DNA of 32,444 nt from a bacterium. GTDB lineage: Bacteria > Patescibacteriota > Patescibacteriia > JACPHY01. Below, piece by piece: positions 1-9,173 of the stretch (positions within the stretch are counted from its first letter, which is position 1; every line of letters starts with the position of its first letter). The translations under genes and the position numbers were made by a program. The DNA lies in assembly GCA_030646955.1 (NCBI GenBank), contig JAUSKM010000017.1, positions 1 through 32,444 on the forward strand, written 5' to 3'. Below the pieces are notes generated by a model. That model saw only the letters and a list, made by a program, of their open reading frames with translations, was not told the origin of the DNA and ran no database searches.

Positions 1-1319
1 GCGCAGAACACCACCGGGATTGGTTCGCCCCAGTATCGCTGCCGCGAGAACACCCAATCACGCAACTTGTACGTCACCGTCATTTTCCCGCTCACATGTT
101 TCGTGATGACACCTTTTGCATCGTCATTCGTCATGCCATCAAATTCCGCGGAATTCAGGAGTATACCGACTCCACTATACGGCTGATTGGCCGGGATTGC
201 TTCGGTCGCGGACTCCCTCGCAATGACAACCCGAATCGGCAAGCCATATTTCCTCGCAAACGCAAAGTCGCGCTCGTCATGGGCTGGAACGGCCATGATG
301 GCGCCGGTGCCGTAGGAACCGAGGACGTAATCCGCAACCCATACCGGAATTGCTTCGTGGTTTGCGGGGTTCACGGCGGTCACGCCGGAAAATACGCCGG
401 TCTTCTCCCGCTCCTCCGCAGCGCGATCCATCTCCGTCTTCTGCCGCGCGGCCGCGAGATACGCACGCACGTCCTCCGGTGCTTGCCATCCCACATCAAT
501 CCACTGCTGCGCCACCTCTGGCGAAACAACAAGGAACGTTGCGCCGAATAGCGTGTCCGGCCGCGTCGTAAATACGGTCACTCGATGCTTATCATTCTCC
601 TGTCCCGGAATACCGCGCAGCGCGAATGTGATCTCCGCGCCTTCGCTCCGCCCGATCCAGTTGCGCTGCTGCACCTTGGCGCGCTCGATGTAATCAACGT
701 GCTCCAACCCTTCAAGCAGCTTGTCCGCGTACGCGGTGATTTTGAGCATCCACTGCTCCTTGTCGCGCAGCGTCACTCCCCCGCCGCACCGCTCACAGCG
801 GCCGCCCACCACCTCCTCGTTGGCAAGACCAATCTTGCACGAGGGGCACCAGTTGATGGGAATCGTCGCTTTGTACGCAAGCCCATGCTCCAGGAGCTTC
901 AAAAAAATCCACTGCGTCCATTTATAGTACGCGGGGTCCGTGGTGTTCACCTCACGCGACCAATCGAAGGAGAAGCCGGCGGCCTGGAGCTGGCGCCGAA
1001 AGTTGGCAATGTTGCGCTCCGTCGTCACGCGCGGATGCTGGCCGGTCTTGATCGCGTAGTTCTCCGCGGGCAAACCGAACGCGTCCCACCCGATGGGGTA
1101 GAGCACGTTCTTCCCCTCCATGCGTCGCTTGCGCGCAATGACATCCATCGCCGTATACGACCGCAGGTGTCCTACGTGCAACCCGTCACCAGACGGGTAC
1201 GGAAACTCCACCAGGAGGTACATCTTCTCGCCCTCGGCATCGCGCGCGGCCCCCGCGTTCGCCGCGGCCCACCGCTGCTGCCACACCGCATCTACGGATT
1301 GGTGATCGTATTTCGCCAT
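1..1319 (-). CDS. leuS: Leucyl-tRNA synthetase, 5' portion (C-terminus cut by window edge)
   Basis: Minus-strand reading frame open to the window edge (so absent from the ORF track). Starts MAKYDHQSVDAVWQQRW; contains VEFPYPSGDGLHVGHLRSYTAMDVIARKRRMEGKNVLYPIGWDAFGLPAENYA (HIGH-type motif), the CxxC zinc region, and the editing domain TTRPDTLFGATFLVVSPEH-like TTRPDTLFGATFLVVSPE. Confidence 0.95.
   Translation of the reverse strand, partial: MAKYDHQSVDAVWQQRWAAANAGAARDAEGEKMYLLVEFPYPSGDGLHVGHLRSYTAMDVIARKRRMEGKNVLYPIGWDAFGLPAENYAIKTGQHPRVTTERNIANFRRQLQAAGFSFDWSREVNTTDPAYYKWTQWIFLKLLEHGLAYKATIPINWCPSCKIGLANEEVVGGRCERCGGGVTLRDKEQWMLKITAYADKLLEGLEHVDYIERAKVQQRNWIGRSEGAEITFALRGIPGQENDKHRVTVFTTRPDTLFGATFLVVSPEVAQQWIDVGWQAPEDVRAYLAAARQKTEMDRAAEEREKTGVFSGVTAVNPANHEAIPVWVADYVLGSYGTGAIMAVPAHDERDFAFARKYGLPIRVVIARESATEAIPANQPYSGVGILLNSAEFDGMTNDDAKGVITKHVSGKMTVTYKLRDWVFSRQRYWGEPIPVVFC
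195..227. repeat. Palindromic dispersed repeat core inside the leuS coding sequence
   Basis: Inverse strand GTCATTGCGAGGGAGTCCGCGACCGAAGCAATC versus the intergenic copy GTCATTCCGAGGAGTCCGCGACGAGGAATC. Confidence 0.7.
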
Positions 1320-1360
1320 ACGCTCGCATCGTACCGCGCGCGCTGCTCGCCGTGCAATCC

Positions 1361-1388
1361 TTGCATGCGCCCGCATTGCAGGTATGGT
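1361..1388 (+). promoter_or_regulatory. Predicted sigma70-type promoter for dut (TTGCAT-N16-TATGGT)
   Basis: Sequence match and spacing; lies directly upstream of dut. Confidence 0.5.
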
Positions 1389-1405
1389 CTTGGGGAGGAG
1401 GCGTC

Positions 1406-1906
1406 ATGCAGATCATGGCTCGCAAGCTCTTTCCTGATGCACAGCTCCCCGTTCGCGCGTCCGAGGGCGCGGTAGGGTACGACGTGTTCGCACACCACAT
1501 TCTGGACAAGCTCACGCAGGAGATCGATGCCAGACGCTCGCTCCCGCAGATCATCCCCCCGGGCGAGAGCATTCTCATCGGCATCGGCGTCGCGCTCGCA
1601 GTGCCCTTTCCGTACGACTGCCAGGTGCGGCCACGCTCCGGGCTCGCATCGCGGCATGATATCGAGCTCTCCAACGCTCCCGGCACCGTGGATCCGGATT
1701 ACCGCGGAGAGGCGAGCATCCTTCTGCGCAACCGCGGCAGTGCGCCGTTCACGGTAGGGCGGGGCATGCGCATCGCACAGCTCGTGTTTACGCGCGTGGA
1801 GATTCCGGAATTCGTGGAGGTCACGACGCTGCCACCCACTGTCCGCGACGCAGGCGGTTTCGGTTCCACCGGCTTCTACGCGGTGGAGAAAGCACACGCC
1901 TCCTGA
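1406..1906 (+). CDS. dut: dUTP diphosphatase (dUTPase)
   Basis: Starts at ATG 1406 after GGAGGAGG. Motifs AVGYDVFAH, PRSGLASRH, GTVDPDYRGE, RIAQLVFTRVE and GGFGSTGF match the trimeric dUTPase motifs. Confidence 0.93.
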   Translation: MQIMARKLFPDAQLPVRASEGAVGYDVFAHHILDKLTQEIDARRSLPQIIPPGESILIGIGVALAVPFPYDCQVRPRSGLASRHDIELSNAPGTVDPDYRGEASILLRNRGSAPFTVGRGMRIAQLVFTRVEIPEFVEVTTLPPTVRDAGGFGSTGFYAVEKAHAS

Positions 1907-1912
1907 AACAGC

Positions 1913-1938
1913 ACAGCCCCGACGTATGTCGGGGCTGT
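1913..1938. terminator. Hairpin terminator between convergent genes
   Basis: ACAGCCCCGAC-GTAT-GTCGGGGCTGT perfect stem just after the dut stop. Confidence 0.75.
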
Positions 1939-1963
1939 TCTCATAATTCGTGTATCGCCGTAC

Positions 1964-2551
1964 CTACTCCTCCTCACCAGTATCCGGCGTCTCGCTTGGT
2001 GCTGCCTGTTCGTCCGCCGCAGGTGTTGCGCTTGCCTGTTCTGCCGCCAGCGCAGCAGTGATCGCTTGTACCACGGGACTGTCGTCGCGCAACGTTTCCG
2101 TGAACAGGATGTGCTCGCGGTTGATCCACATCGTGTCCAGCGGACCATGGAGTTCACTCCCCAATTTCACCAGTGCAACATCCGGCGGCGGTGCGGGCTC
2201 GCCCGGCTCACGCTGCTGGAGCGACGGCGTTGCCTGGAGATAGTACACGTTGGCCAGCGCGATCGTATCGCGGGATTTTTCCAGGACGTGCCCAAAGTAC
2301 ACCTGCCCATTCGTGAGGAATGCCGCGTGCCACGATGGGTCCACGGGATCCTCGGTGCGCGCGATGACGCCAAACACGACGAGCGCGAGCACGATGACGG
2401 CCGCCACCGCGACACCCCACGGCGCCAACGCATGCGGTGCGCACATCGGTGCAGATTCTACCGGTGCTTGCAGTCGCTTGGGCGCCACGCGACGCGGGCG
2501 CGCTGATTTCTTCTCCTCCTGCGGTGCTCCTTCTTCCATACGAACGAACAA
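1964..2551 (-). CDS. Single-TM conserved hypothetical protein (CPR-type 'AFLTNGQVYFG' protein)
   Basis: ORF with a TM segment (WGVAVAAVIVLALVVFGVIA) followed by AAFLTNGQVYFGHVLEKSRDTIALANVYYLQ. Confidence 0.7.
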   Translation of the reverse strand: MFVRMEEGAPQEEKKSARPRRVAPKRLQAPVESAPMCAPHALAPWGVAVAAVIVLALVVFGVIARTEDPVDPSWHAAFLTNGQVYFGHVLEKSRDTIALANVYYLQATPSLQQREPGEPAPPPDVALVKLGSELHGPLDTMWINREHILFTETLRDDSPVVQAITAALAAEQASATPAADEQAAPSETPDTGEEE

Positions 2552-2608
2552 CGATTACGACTTGTACACAGTTGATCAGTGTACCACATGTTGTGCTGTC
2601 ATGATGCA

Positions 2609-3919
2609 TCATTGCTGCGCACCTGCGACGCGTTTGAGCGCGAGCGCGTACGCGGCAACACGCAAGGTGCGCTTTCCCGTTGCGCGCGCGAACACCTCGC
2701 GCGTCTGCATGCGCAGCTTGCGTGCGAGCTTGCGAAGCACGTCTTCCTCACTCCACTCCTCATTGCGTACATTCTGTACCCACTCAAAGTACGATGTTGC
2801 AACGCCGCCTGCGTTCGCCAGTACATCTGGAATCACCGGGATCCCGCGTTGTGCCAGGATGACCTCTGCCTCGGGCGTCACCGGCCCGTTCGCAAGCTCC
2901 AACACCACCTTCGCGCGGATGCGCTTGGCGTTCTTCGCGTGAATCGCGCCCTCCAACGCCGCCGGGATGAGCACATCACACGGGGTCTCCAGCAACTGCT
3001 CGTTCGTCACGCGTTGTGCATCCGCACCTGCGCACGCCGCAAGCGATCCGTGCTCCCGCTTGCACGCGAGCACCATCTCGGGATTGAACCCTTCGGCTTG
3101 CGTCATCCCTCCCTGCGAATCCGAAAGCCCAACAACGTGCATACCGGCATCGTACGCGACCTGTGCAGCCCAGTACCCAACATTGCCAAACCCCTGCACG
3201 ATCACGCTGGGCGCAGCGCCGATCCCCCATCGCTTTCCGCGCAATCGTAGCGCCTCCTGAAGTACGACAATACCGCCATACCCCGTTGCCTGCTCTCGCC
3301 CACGCGATCCGCCCTTCCCCACCGGCTTGCCCGTAAACGTCGCCCGCCATTCTCCCTTGCCGTCATTGCGAGAAGTCCTCGACGCGGCAATCTCACCCCG
3401 CGCGCGCGTGCGCCGCCATTCATCAACCATCCACGCCATCATCTGCGGATTGGTATTCACGTCCGGCGCCGGCACATCCAGACGCGGACCGATGTTTGGT
3501 CCGAGTGCGCGCACGAACCCACGCGAAAGCCGCTCTAACTCACCTCCGGAGAGCTGCTTGGGATCCACGGTGACGCCACCCTTCCCGCCGCCGAACGGGA
3601 TATCCGCCACCGCACACTTGATGGTCATCCAGAGCGCCAACGCGCGCACCTCGTCCATGTCCACCTGCGGATGGAACCGGATGCCGCCCTTGTACGGCCC
3701 ACGCAACGACGAGTGCTGCACGCGATATCCATGGAACATGCGCGCACTCCCATCATCCATGCGCACCGGAAACTGCACATCAACGATGCGCTCCGGCACA
3801 CGCAGCCGCGCCAACACATCCTTCGATACTTTTGCCACCTTCGCCGCCCGCTCCAACTGCGTCAATGCTGCAAGCCATGTGTTCATAGAAAAATATCGTA
3901 ACACGCGCATTGACAACAT
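2609..3919 (-). CDS. gdhA: Glu/Leu/Phe/Val dehydrogenase (NAD(P)-glutamate dehydrogenase); start probably at an internal Met
   Basis: SSLRGPYKGGIRFHPQVDMDEVRALALWMTIKCAVADIPFGGGKGGV, PAPDVNTNPQMMAWMVDEW, ATGYGG, VQGFGNVGYWAA, ANGPVTPEAE and NAGGVATSYFEWVQN. Confidence 0.93.
   Translation of the reverse strand: MLSMRVLRYFSMNTWLAALTQLERAAKVAKVSKDVLARLRVPERIVDVQFPVRMDDGSARMFHGYRVQHSSLRGPYKGGIRFHPQVDMDEVRALALWMTIKCAVADIPFGGGKGGVTVDPKQLSGGELERLSRGFVRALGPNIGPRLDVPAPDVNTNPQMMAWMVDEWRRTRARGEIAASRTSRNDGKGEWRATFTGKPVGKGGSRGREQATGYGGIVVLQEALRLRGKRWGIGAAPSVIVQGFGNVGYWAAQVAYDAGMHVVGLSDSQGGMTQAEGFNPEMVLACKREHGSLAACAGADAQRVTNEQLLETPCDVLIPAALEGAIHAKNAKRIRAKVVLELANGPVTPEAEVILAQRGIPVIPDVLANAGGVATSYFEWVQNVRNEEWSEEDVLRKLARKLRMQTREVFARATGKRTLRVAAYALALKRVAGAQQ
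3360..3394. repeat. Palindromic dispersed repeat inside the gdh coding sequence
   Basis: CCGTCATTGCGAGAAGTCCTCGACGCGGCAATCTC matches the family core. Confidence 0.8.
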
Positions 3920-3993
3920 TGAAAGAACAACAAAACGGAGGCCTCCGAGAGGACTCCGATACGCGGACTGCGCTCGATGTATCCAGCGCGCAC

Positions 3994-5085
3994 CTAAGGA
4001 CTCGCTGCTTCCTGTGCCGCTGCTCCGCGTTCTTCGCGGACGTCCCAGTCAAACATCACTGCGGGTTTCCCGGCGTGCTCTTGGAGATACTTGAATGCCT
4101 GGAGCGCGGCCTTCACGCCCTCGCCCACGGACACTGCGGCTTGCTTGTATGCGATGTCGCAAAGATCGCCGGCGGCAAAGATGCCGGGCGTGGAGGTCTC
4201 GCAATCCTTCGAGGTGATGACCTCACGCTTCGCGTTGAGCGCAACAACATCCGCAAGCCACTGTGTGTTTGCGCGGAATCCGATTTGGACGAAGACGGAA
4301 TCAATGAGAAGCGTTGCGAGATCGGAGGGATCGGACAGCACAACGCCGGTCTCCGGATCAGTGGGCGCAAGGACCATGGCGGACACGTGTTCCGTGCCGC
4401 GTAGCTCTACCACTTGCTGCGCGAGATGCGTTTCAATGTTCCGGTGCGTCGCCAATGCCTTGAGCAGCGGCTTCTCCGCGTTGAGTTTGGCGCGACGGTG
4501 GATGAGGTGCACCTTCGCCGCTCGGGGTGCGAGCGCCAGCGCGGCCGTCACGGCCGAGTTGCCGCCGCCAACCACCGCGATCGTTTTCCCCTCCTGCTGC
4601 GGCGCATCGTCCACGGCGGAGTAGTACACGCCTTTCCCGGCGAGCGCATGCTCCCCGGTTGCGCCAAGATCATTCGGCGTGAGCCCGAATGCGAGGATGA
4701 TGGTTTTTGTGACGAACGGAGTTCCCTGACGGAGCGAAACGGTGAACCCGCCGCCCTCATTCCGGACGATGCTCGTGGCCTCGCCCATCCACCAGTCCGC
4801 GCCGTCGCGCTTGGCCTGGGCGAGCATGCAATCCACGAGCGCGCGTCCGCCGATGCCATCAATGCCCGGGTAGTTCTCGATCCATGCTGTAAGCGAAAGC
4901 TGCCCGCCGACGTCCTTGGACACCACCTGTGTTCGCAGTCCCCGTCGCGCAGCAAACATGGCCGCGGCAAGTCCTGCCGGCCCCCCGCCAATCACCACCA
5001 CATCGTACTGCATGTCACCCATAGAATAGCAGTGTAGCAGCTTCCACCCGAACGCGAAACCGCCCGGCTTCCACCGAGCGGCCAC
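3994..5085 (-). CDS. Thioredoxin-reductase-like FAD/NAD(P)-dependent oxidoreductase (no CxxC); likely start MGDMQYDVVV
   Basis: N-terminal VVVIGGGPAGLAAAMFAARRGLRTQVV, internal AVVGGGNSAVTAALALA, C-terminal GIFAAGDLCDIAYKQAAVSVGEGVKAALQAFKYL. Confidence 0.88.
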   Translation of the reverse strand: MAARWKPGGFAFGWKLLHCYSMGDMQYDVVVIGGGPAGLAAAMFAARRGLRTQVVSKDVGGQLSLTAWIENYPGIDGIGGRALVDCMLAQAKRDGADWWMGEATSIVRNEGGGFTVSLRQGTPFVTKTIILAFGLTPNDLGATGEHALAGKGVYYSAVDDAPQQEGKTIAVVGGGNSAVTAALALAPRAAKVHLIHRRAKLNAEKPLLKALATHRNIETHLAQQVVELRGTEHVSAMVLAPTDPETGVVLSDPSDLATLLIDSVFVQIGFRANTQWLADVVALNAKREVITSKDCETSTPGIFAAGDLCDIAYKQAAVSVGEGVKAALQAFKYLQEHAGKPAVMFDWDVREERGAAAQEAASP

Positions 5086-5117
5086 GCATGCAATGTTCCC
5101 CTATCCGTACCTTGCTC

Positions 5118-7133
5118 CTACAATTTCTTCTTCCTAATCTCTACGCGAATGAATTTCAGGACATCGCCAACTTCGGAATCCATGATGCCCTTGATCTTCA
5201 CGCCGCACTCCTGGCTCTCCACCACCTCGCGCACCTCTTCCTTGCCGGCTTGGAGCGCCATGAGCTTTCCTTCCGCGCCATCGCGATCGCGCATCACCTG
5301 CACGTTGGGATCCATGACGATCTTGCCACTCGTCACCTTCCCGCCTACAATCTGCCAGTGCTCGGATGCGCGGAAGAGCGCGAGAATCTTGATGTACCCC
5401 AGCTCTTCCACAATGCGTTCTTCCGGCAAACGCGCCTCGAGCGCCACGCGCACCTCGCGGAGCAATTCGTAGATGATGCGGTGTGTGACGATCGCAACGT
5501 TCGCTGCTCGCGCGAGCTGCTCGATAGTGTCTGACGCGCGCACGCCGAATCCAAAAATGGTTGCACCCGCAGCCGCGGCCTGCTTCACGTCATTCTCCGT
5601 CACGTTCCCCAGCCCCTTCGTAACCACGCGGACGCGTGCGGCCGCGGTTCCGATCTTCTCGATTTCCGACGCGAACGCTTCCAAGGATCCCAGCACGTCC
5701 GCGCGCAGGATGACGGGCAATACCACGGCCGGCTCGCTGCCCTCTTCGCCCACAGATACGGGCGTCGCAGCTTGCATGACCGTTGCGCGAGAGGATGCCT
5801 TGCGCCGCTTGGTCTTGATCAACTCTTCACCCACCGCCGCGACGCGCACAATATCTCCTACCTCCGGAAGCACCTTGAACCCCAGGATGCGCGCGGGCGT
5901 GGAGGGCGTGGCCGCAGCAAGCGGCTCTCCGTTGTACGCGGTCATCGCGCGCACCTTACCCGCCAACGCATTGCCAACCGCAAGCGTGTCGCCCACATGG
6001 AGCGTCCCGCGCTGCACCAGCAGCGTCGCCACCGGACCTTCCTGCTTGTCCACGTGTGATTCAATCGTGACCGTCTCTGCCGCCTGCTCCAACACAACGC
6101 GACGGCGCGCCTCATCCACGTCGGCAACCAGGAGCACCACCTCCAAGAGATCGTCCAACCCCGTGCGCTCCTTCGCGGAGAGCTGTACGAACGGCACCTT
6201 GCCGCCCCAATCCTCCGGCACCACGCCCAGCGCGCCCAGTGCTGTCTTTACCTTCTCCGCATCCGCGTCGGGCTTATCCATCTTGTTCACCGCAACAACG
6301 TAGGGAACTTTTGCGGCCTCGATGATCTTCAGTGCTTCCTTGGTCTGCGGCTGCACGCCATCATCGCCCGCCACCACGAGCACCGCGACATCCGCAATGC
6401 GCGCGCCACGCGATCGCATGGTGGTGAATGCCTCGTGACCTGGTGTATCAATGAATGTCACGTGCCGATCGCGGAACAGTGCCTGGTACGCGCCAATGTG
6501 CTGCGTAATGCCGCCGGCCTCGCCCGCGGCGACGTTGGTCTGCCGAATCGCGTCCAGAATCGCGGTCTTCCCGTGGTCCACGTGCCCCATCACCACCACC
6601 ACCGGCGGCCGCGTGATCATTGCTACGCCTTCCGGCGCACCTGCAGACACATCGGACGATACGGACGCCGGTCTTGCCGCTTCCGCAATCGCATCTTCTA
6701 CGGATGTATCTACCGCCGGATGCGGCTGCACGCCCAGATCCTCCGCGATAATCGCGGCGGTTGCGTAGTCGATCGGCTCATTCAAGTTCGCAAGGATACC
6801 ATTGCGCAACAGCTCCTGGAGCACCGCAGAGACCGGCAACTGCAGAAGTGCGGCGAAATCACGCACGGAAACGATCGCCGGAATCACAACGGATTTCGCC
6901 GTCCCCTCCAGCACGGACTCGCGCCGCTTCTTCCGCAACTCCTCCTCGCGCTCCTTCTCTCGCTGCCGCTGCAGCTCGCGCCGAATCCGCGGCCACTGCT
7001 TAATGAACTGCTGTGCCAGCCGGTCATCAATTTTAATCGCCCGCCGTCCAATATCAAAACCATACCGCGGGAGCAACTCGTAGAGCTCCTGCGGCGGAAG
7101 GTTCACGCGCCGTGCAAGTTCTGTGACATTCAT
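5118..7133 (-). CDS. infB: Translation initiation factor IF-2
   Basis: MNVTELARRVNLPPQELYELL (IF2_N), VVVMGHVDHGKTAILDAIR, GGITQHIGAY, FIDTPGHEAFTTMRSRGA and VAVNKMDKP. Start placed at 7133; the ORF track start at 7592 is an upstream in-frame extension. Confidence 0.95.
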   Translation of the reverse strand: MNVTELARRVNLPPQELYELLPRYGFDIGRRAIKIDDRLAQQFIKQWPRIRRELQRQREKEREEELRKKRRESVLEGTAKSVVIPAIVSVRDFAALLQLPVSAVLQELLRNGILANLNEPIDYATAAIIAEDLGVQPHPAVDTSVEDAIAEAARPASVSSDVSAGAPEGVAMITRPPVVVVMGHVDHGKTAILDAIRQTNVAAGEAGGITQHIGAYQALFRDRHVTFIDTPGHEAFTTMRSRGARIADVAVLVVAGDDGVQPQTKEALKIIEAAKVPYVVAVNKMDKPDADAEKVKTALGALGVVPEDWGGKVPFVQLSAKERTGLDDLLEVVLLVADVDEARRRVVLEQAAETVTIESHVDKQEGPVATLLVQRGTLHVGDTLAVGNALAGKVRAMTAYNGEPLAAATPSTPARILGFKVLPEVGDIVRVAAVGEELIKTKRRKASSRATVMQAATPVSVGEEGSEPAVVLPVILRADVLGSLEAFASEIEKIGTAAARVRVVTKGLGNVTENDVKQAAAAGATIFGFGVRASDTIEQLARAANVAIVTHRIIYELLREVRVALEARLPEERIVEELGYIKILALFRASEHWQIVGGKVTSGKIVMDPNVQVMRDRDGAEGKLMALQAGKEEVREVVESQECGVKIKGIMDSEVGDVLKFIRVEIRKKKL

Positions 7134-7281
7134 ACAACAAAAAAACTGCAAGCTTCCCACTCCAAGCTCCCAACGGATACCTTCCGACATCCCCGTGTCC
7201 AGCTTGAAGCTGACAGCTTGCGACTGGCAGCTATCTCTCAATGTAGCGGAAAGCCGTGAAAGGTCAAGGGTTCCGGAATAC

Positions 7282-7310
7282 TTGCACCAGCCCACTATGC
7301 ATGGTATGCT
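7282..7310 (+). promoter_or_regulatory. Predicted promoter upstream of rny (TTGCAC-N17-TATGCT)
   Basis: Hexamers with exact 17-nt spacing; implies a leader of about 260 nt before rny. Confidence 0.45.
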
Positions 7311-7579
7311 CGGGCTATGGTGATCCTCGCGGAACGTGGGGACACATAAATCCGTCGTGAGACGCACTCCATCATCGAGCGTACCAACATGTTCAGCACG
7401 ATTCTTGCTCAAGCAGCCCAAGAAAAATACCCATCCCGACACGCACATCGCGCCGGCGGATTGGCGTGGCTGCCCACTGCATCGCGCCGAATGTAGGACG
7501 TAGTGTACTGGCTGATCCGCACCGCTCGTGTTGGACTGTCCACCTGCTACAGGGGGACGTGCGCCTCGCGGCATACTGT

Positions 7580-9109
7580 ATGCCCGGGGCATTTTTGTTG
7601 ATCATCGGCGGCGTCGCGCTCCTCGGTATCGGGGGGGCGCTGGGGTACGCCTATCGGCACATCGCCGCGCAGAAGCGCGTAGGCGGAGCGGAGAAAAAGG
7701 CGGAGGAAATCATGGCGGATGCCAAACGCCGCGAACGCGAGTTCCTCCTGAAAGCGAAGGAGAAGGGACTGCAGATCGTGGACGAGGCCAAGCGCGAGGA
7801 AACCGAACGTCGTCGCGATCTCCAGCAAATCCAGCAGCGCTTGGAGCAGCGCGAGGCGAAGTTCGACGGCAAGCTCCTGGAGCTTGAAGAGAAACAGACG
7901 AAGGTTGAGGCGGCACGAGAGAAGCTGACGGTTGCAAAAGACAAGCTCGAAGCGCTGCGCGTGGAGGAGGAACGAAAACTGGAAGAAATTGCTGGTCTGC
8001 CGCGCGCGGAAGCCGAAGCGCGTCTCTTGGCGCGCGTGGAGGAGGAGTCAAAGGATGCGCTCATGAGCCGCATTCGCAAGCTCGACGCGATTTCAACGGA
8101 GGAATGGGAACGCCGGGCGCACATTGAGCTGTCCACGGCACTCCAGCGTGTCGCGTCGTCCCACTCCGTGGAGACCACCACCACCTCCGTGAAGCTCCCG
8201 TCCGACGACATGAAGGGACGCATCATCGGCAAGGAGGGACGCAACATCAAGGCGATTGAGCACCTCACCGGGTGCGAGATTGTCGTGGACGAGACACCGA
8301 TGACCATCCTTATTTCTGGCTTCTCGCCGGTCCGCCGCCAAGTGGCGCGCCGCGCGCTGGAAGATCTCATTAAAGACGGCCGCATCCACCCCGCGCGAGT
8401 GGAAGAGGCGGTAGCCACAGCAAAAAAGGACCTCGCCTCGGACATCAAGAAAGCGGGCGAGGAGGCGCTCTTTGAGCTGGGTATTGCGGGCGTGGATCCC
8501 AAGCTCACCCAGATTCTCGGACGGCTCAAGTACCGCACGAGCTACGGCCAGAACGTACTCCACCATTCCGTGGAGGTGGGCACACTCGCAGGCCTCATGG
8601 CGGCGGAGCTCAAACAGAACATTCGGGAGGCCAAGCTGGGCGGCCTCTTCCATGACATTGGCAAGGCCGTGGACCATGACATCCAGGGTACGCATATCGA
8701 AATCGGCTACAACATCCTCAAGAAGTTCACCATGCCAGATGAGGTGTGCTACGCGCCGATTGCGCACCACGAGGACAAGCCGACCACGGTGCTGGGCTGC
8801 ATCATAAAAGCAGCGGACGCAATGTCCGGCGCACGTCCGGGCGCCCGCAAGGATAGCTACGAAGATTACCTCAAGCGCCTCACGGAACTGGAGAACGTTG
8901 CCACGTCGTTCGAGGGCATCGAGAAAGCGTACGCGATTCAGGCCGGACGCGAGATCCGTATCTTCGTCTCGCCATCGCACGCGGATGACTTCCGCATGTA
9001 CCAACTCGCTAAGGACATCGCACGCAAGATCGAGCAAGAACTTACCTACCCGGGCGAAATCAAAGTCACCGCGATCCGCGAATCGCGCGCGGTGGAGTAC
9101 GCTCGCTAA
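7580..9109 (+). CDS. rny: Ribonuclease Y
   Basis: N-terminal TM, long coiled coil, KH domain (MKGRIIGKEGRNIKAIEHLTGCEIVVDETP), HD domain (LGGLFHDIGKAVDHDIQGTHIEIG), C-terminus ELTYPGEIKVTAIRESRAVEYAR. Confidence 0.96.
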   Translation: MPGAFLLIIGGVALLGIGGALGYAYRHIAAQKRVGGAEKKAEEIMADAKRREREFLLKAKEKGLQIVDEAKREETERRRDLQQIQQRLEQREAKFDGKLLELEEKQTKVEAAREKLTVAKDKLEALRVEEERKLEEIAGLPRAEAEARLLARVEEESKDALMSRIRKLDAISTEEWERRAHIELSTALQRVASSHSVETTTTSVKLPSDDMKGRIIGKEGRNIKAIEHLTGCEIVVDETPMTILISGFSPVRRQVARRALEDLIKDGRIHPARVEEAVATAKKDLASDIKKAGEEALFELGIAGVDPKLTQILGRLKYRTSYGQNVLHHSVEVGTLAGLMAAELKQNIREAKLGGLFHDIGKAVDHDIQGTHIEIGYNILKKFTMPDEVCYAPIAHHEDKPTTVLGCIIKAADAMSGARPGARKDSYEDYLKRLTELENVATSFEGIEKAYAIQAGREIRIFVSPSHADDFRMYQLAKDIARKIEQELTYPGEIKVTAIRESRAVEYAR

Positions 9110-9173
9110 TAGACCCGAAACCCGCGCGTGAGACCCGCAAGTATTGCACCTCACGACTCACGTTGGTTGTGTT

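Noticed and set aside
7315-7579. Calling the rny upstream RNA as 6S, SRP, RNase P or tmRNA
   Set aside because: I looked for signature sequences of these (e.g. the SRP GGAAGGAAGCAGC loop, RNase P GAGGAAAGTC core) and did not find them; left as an unassigned leader.
7134-7592. N-terminal extension of infB in the ORF track
   Set aside because: IF-2 begins at MNVTELARRV (7133); the upstream part crosses the predicted rny promoter and leader and has no IF-2 similarity.
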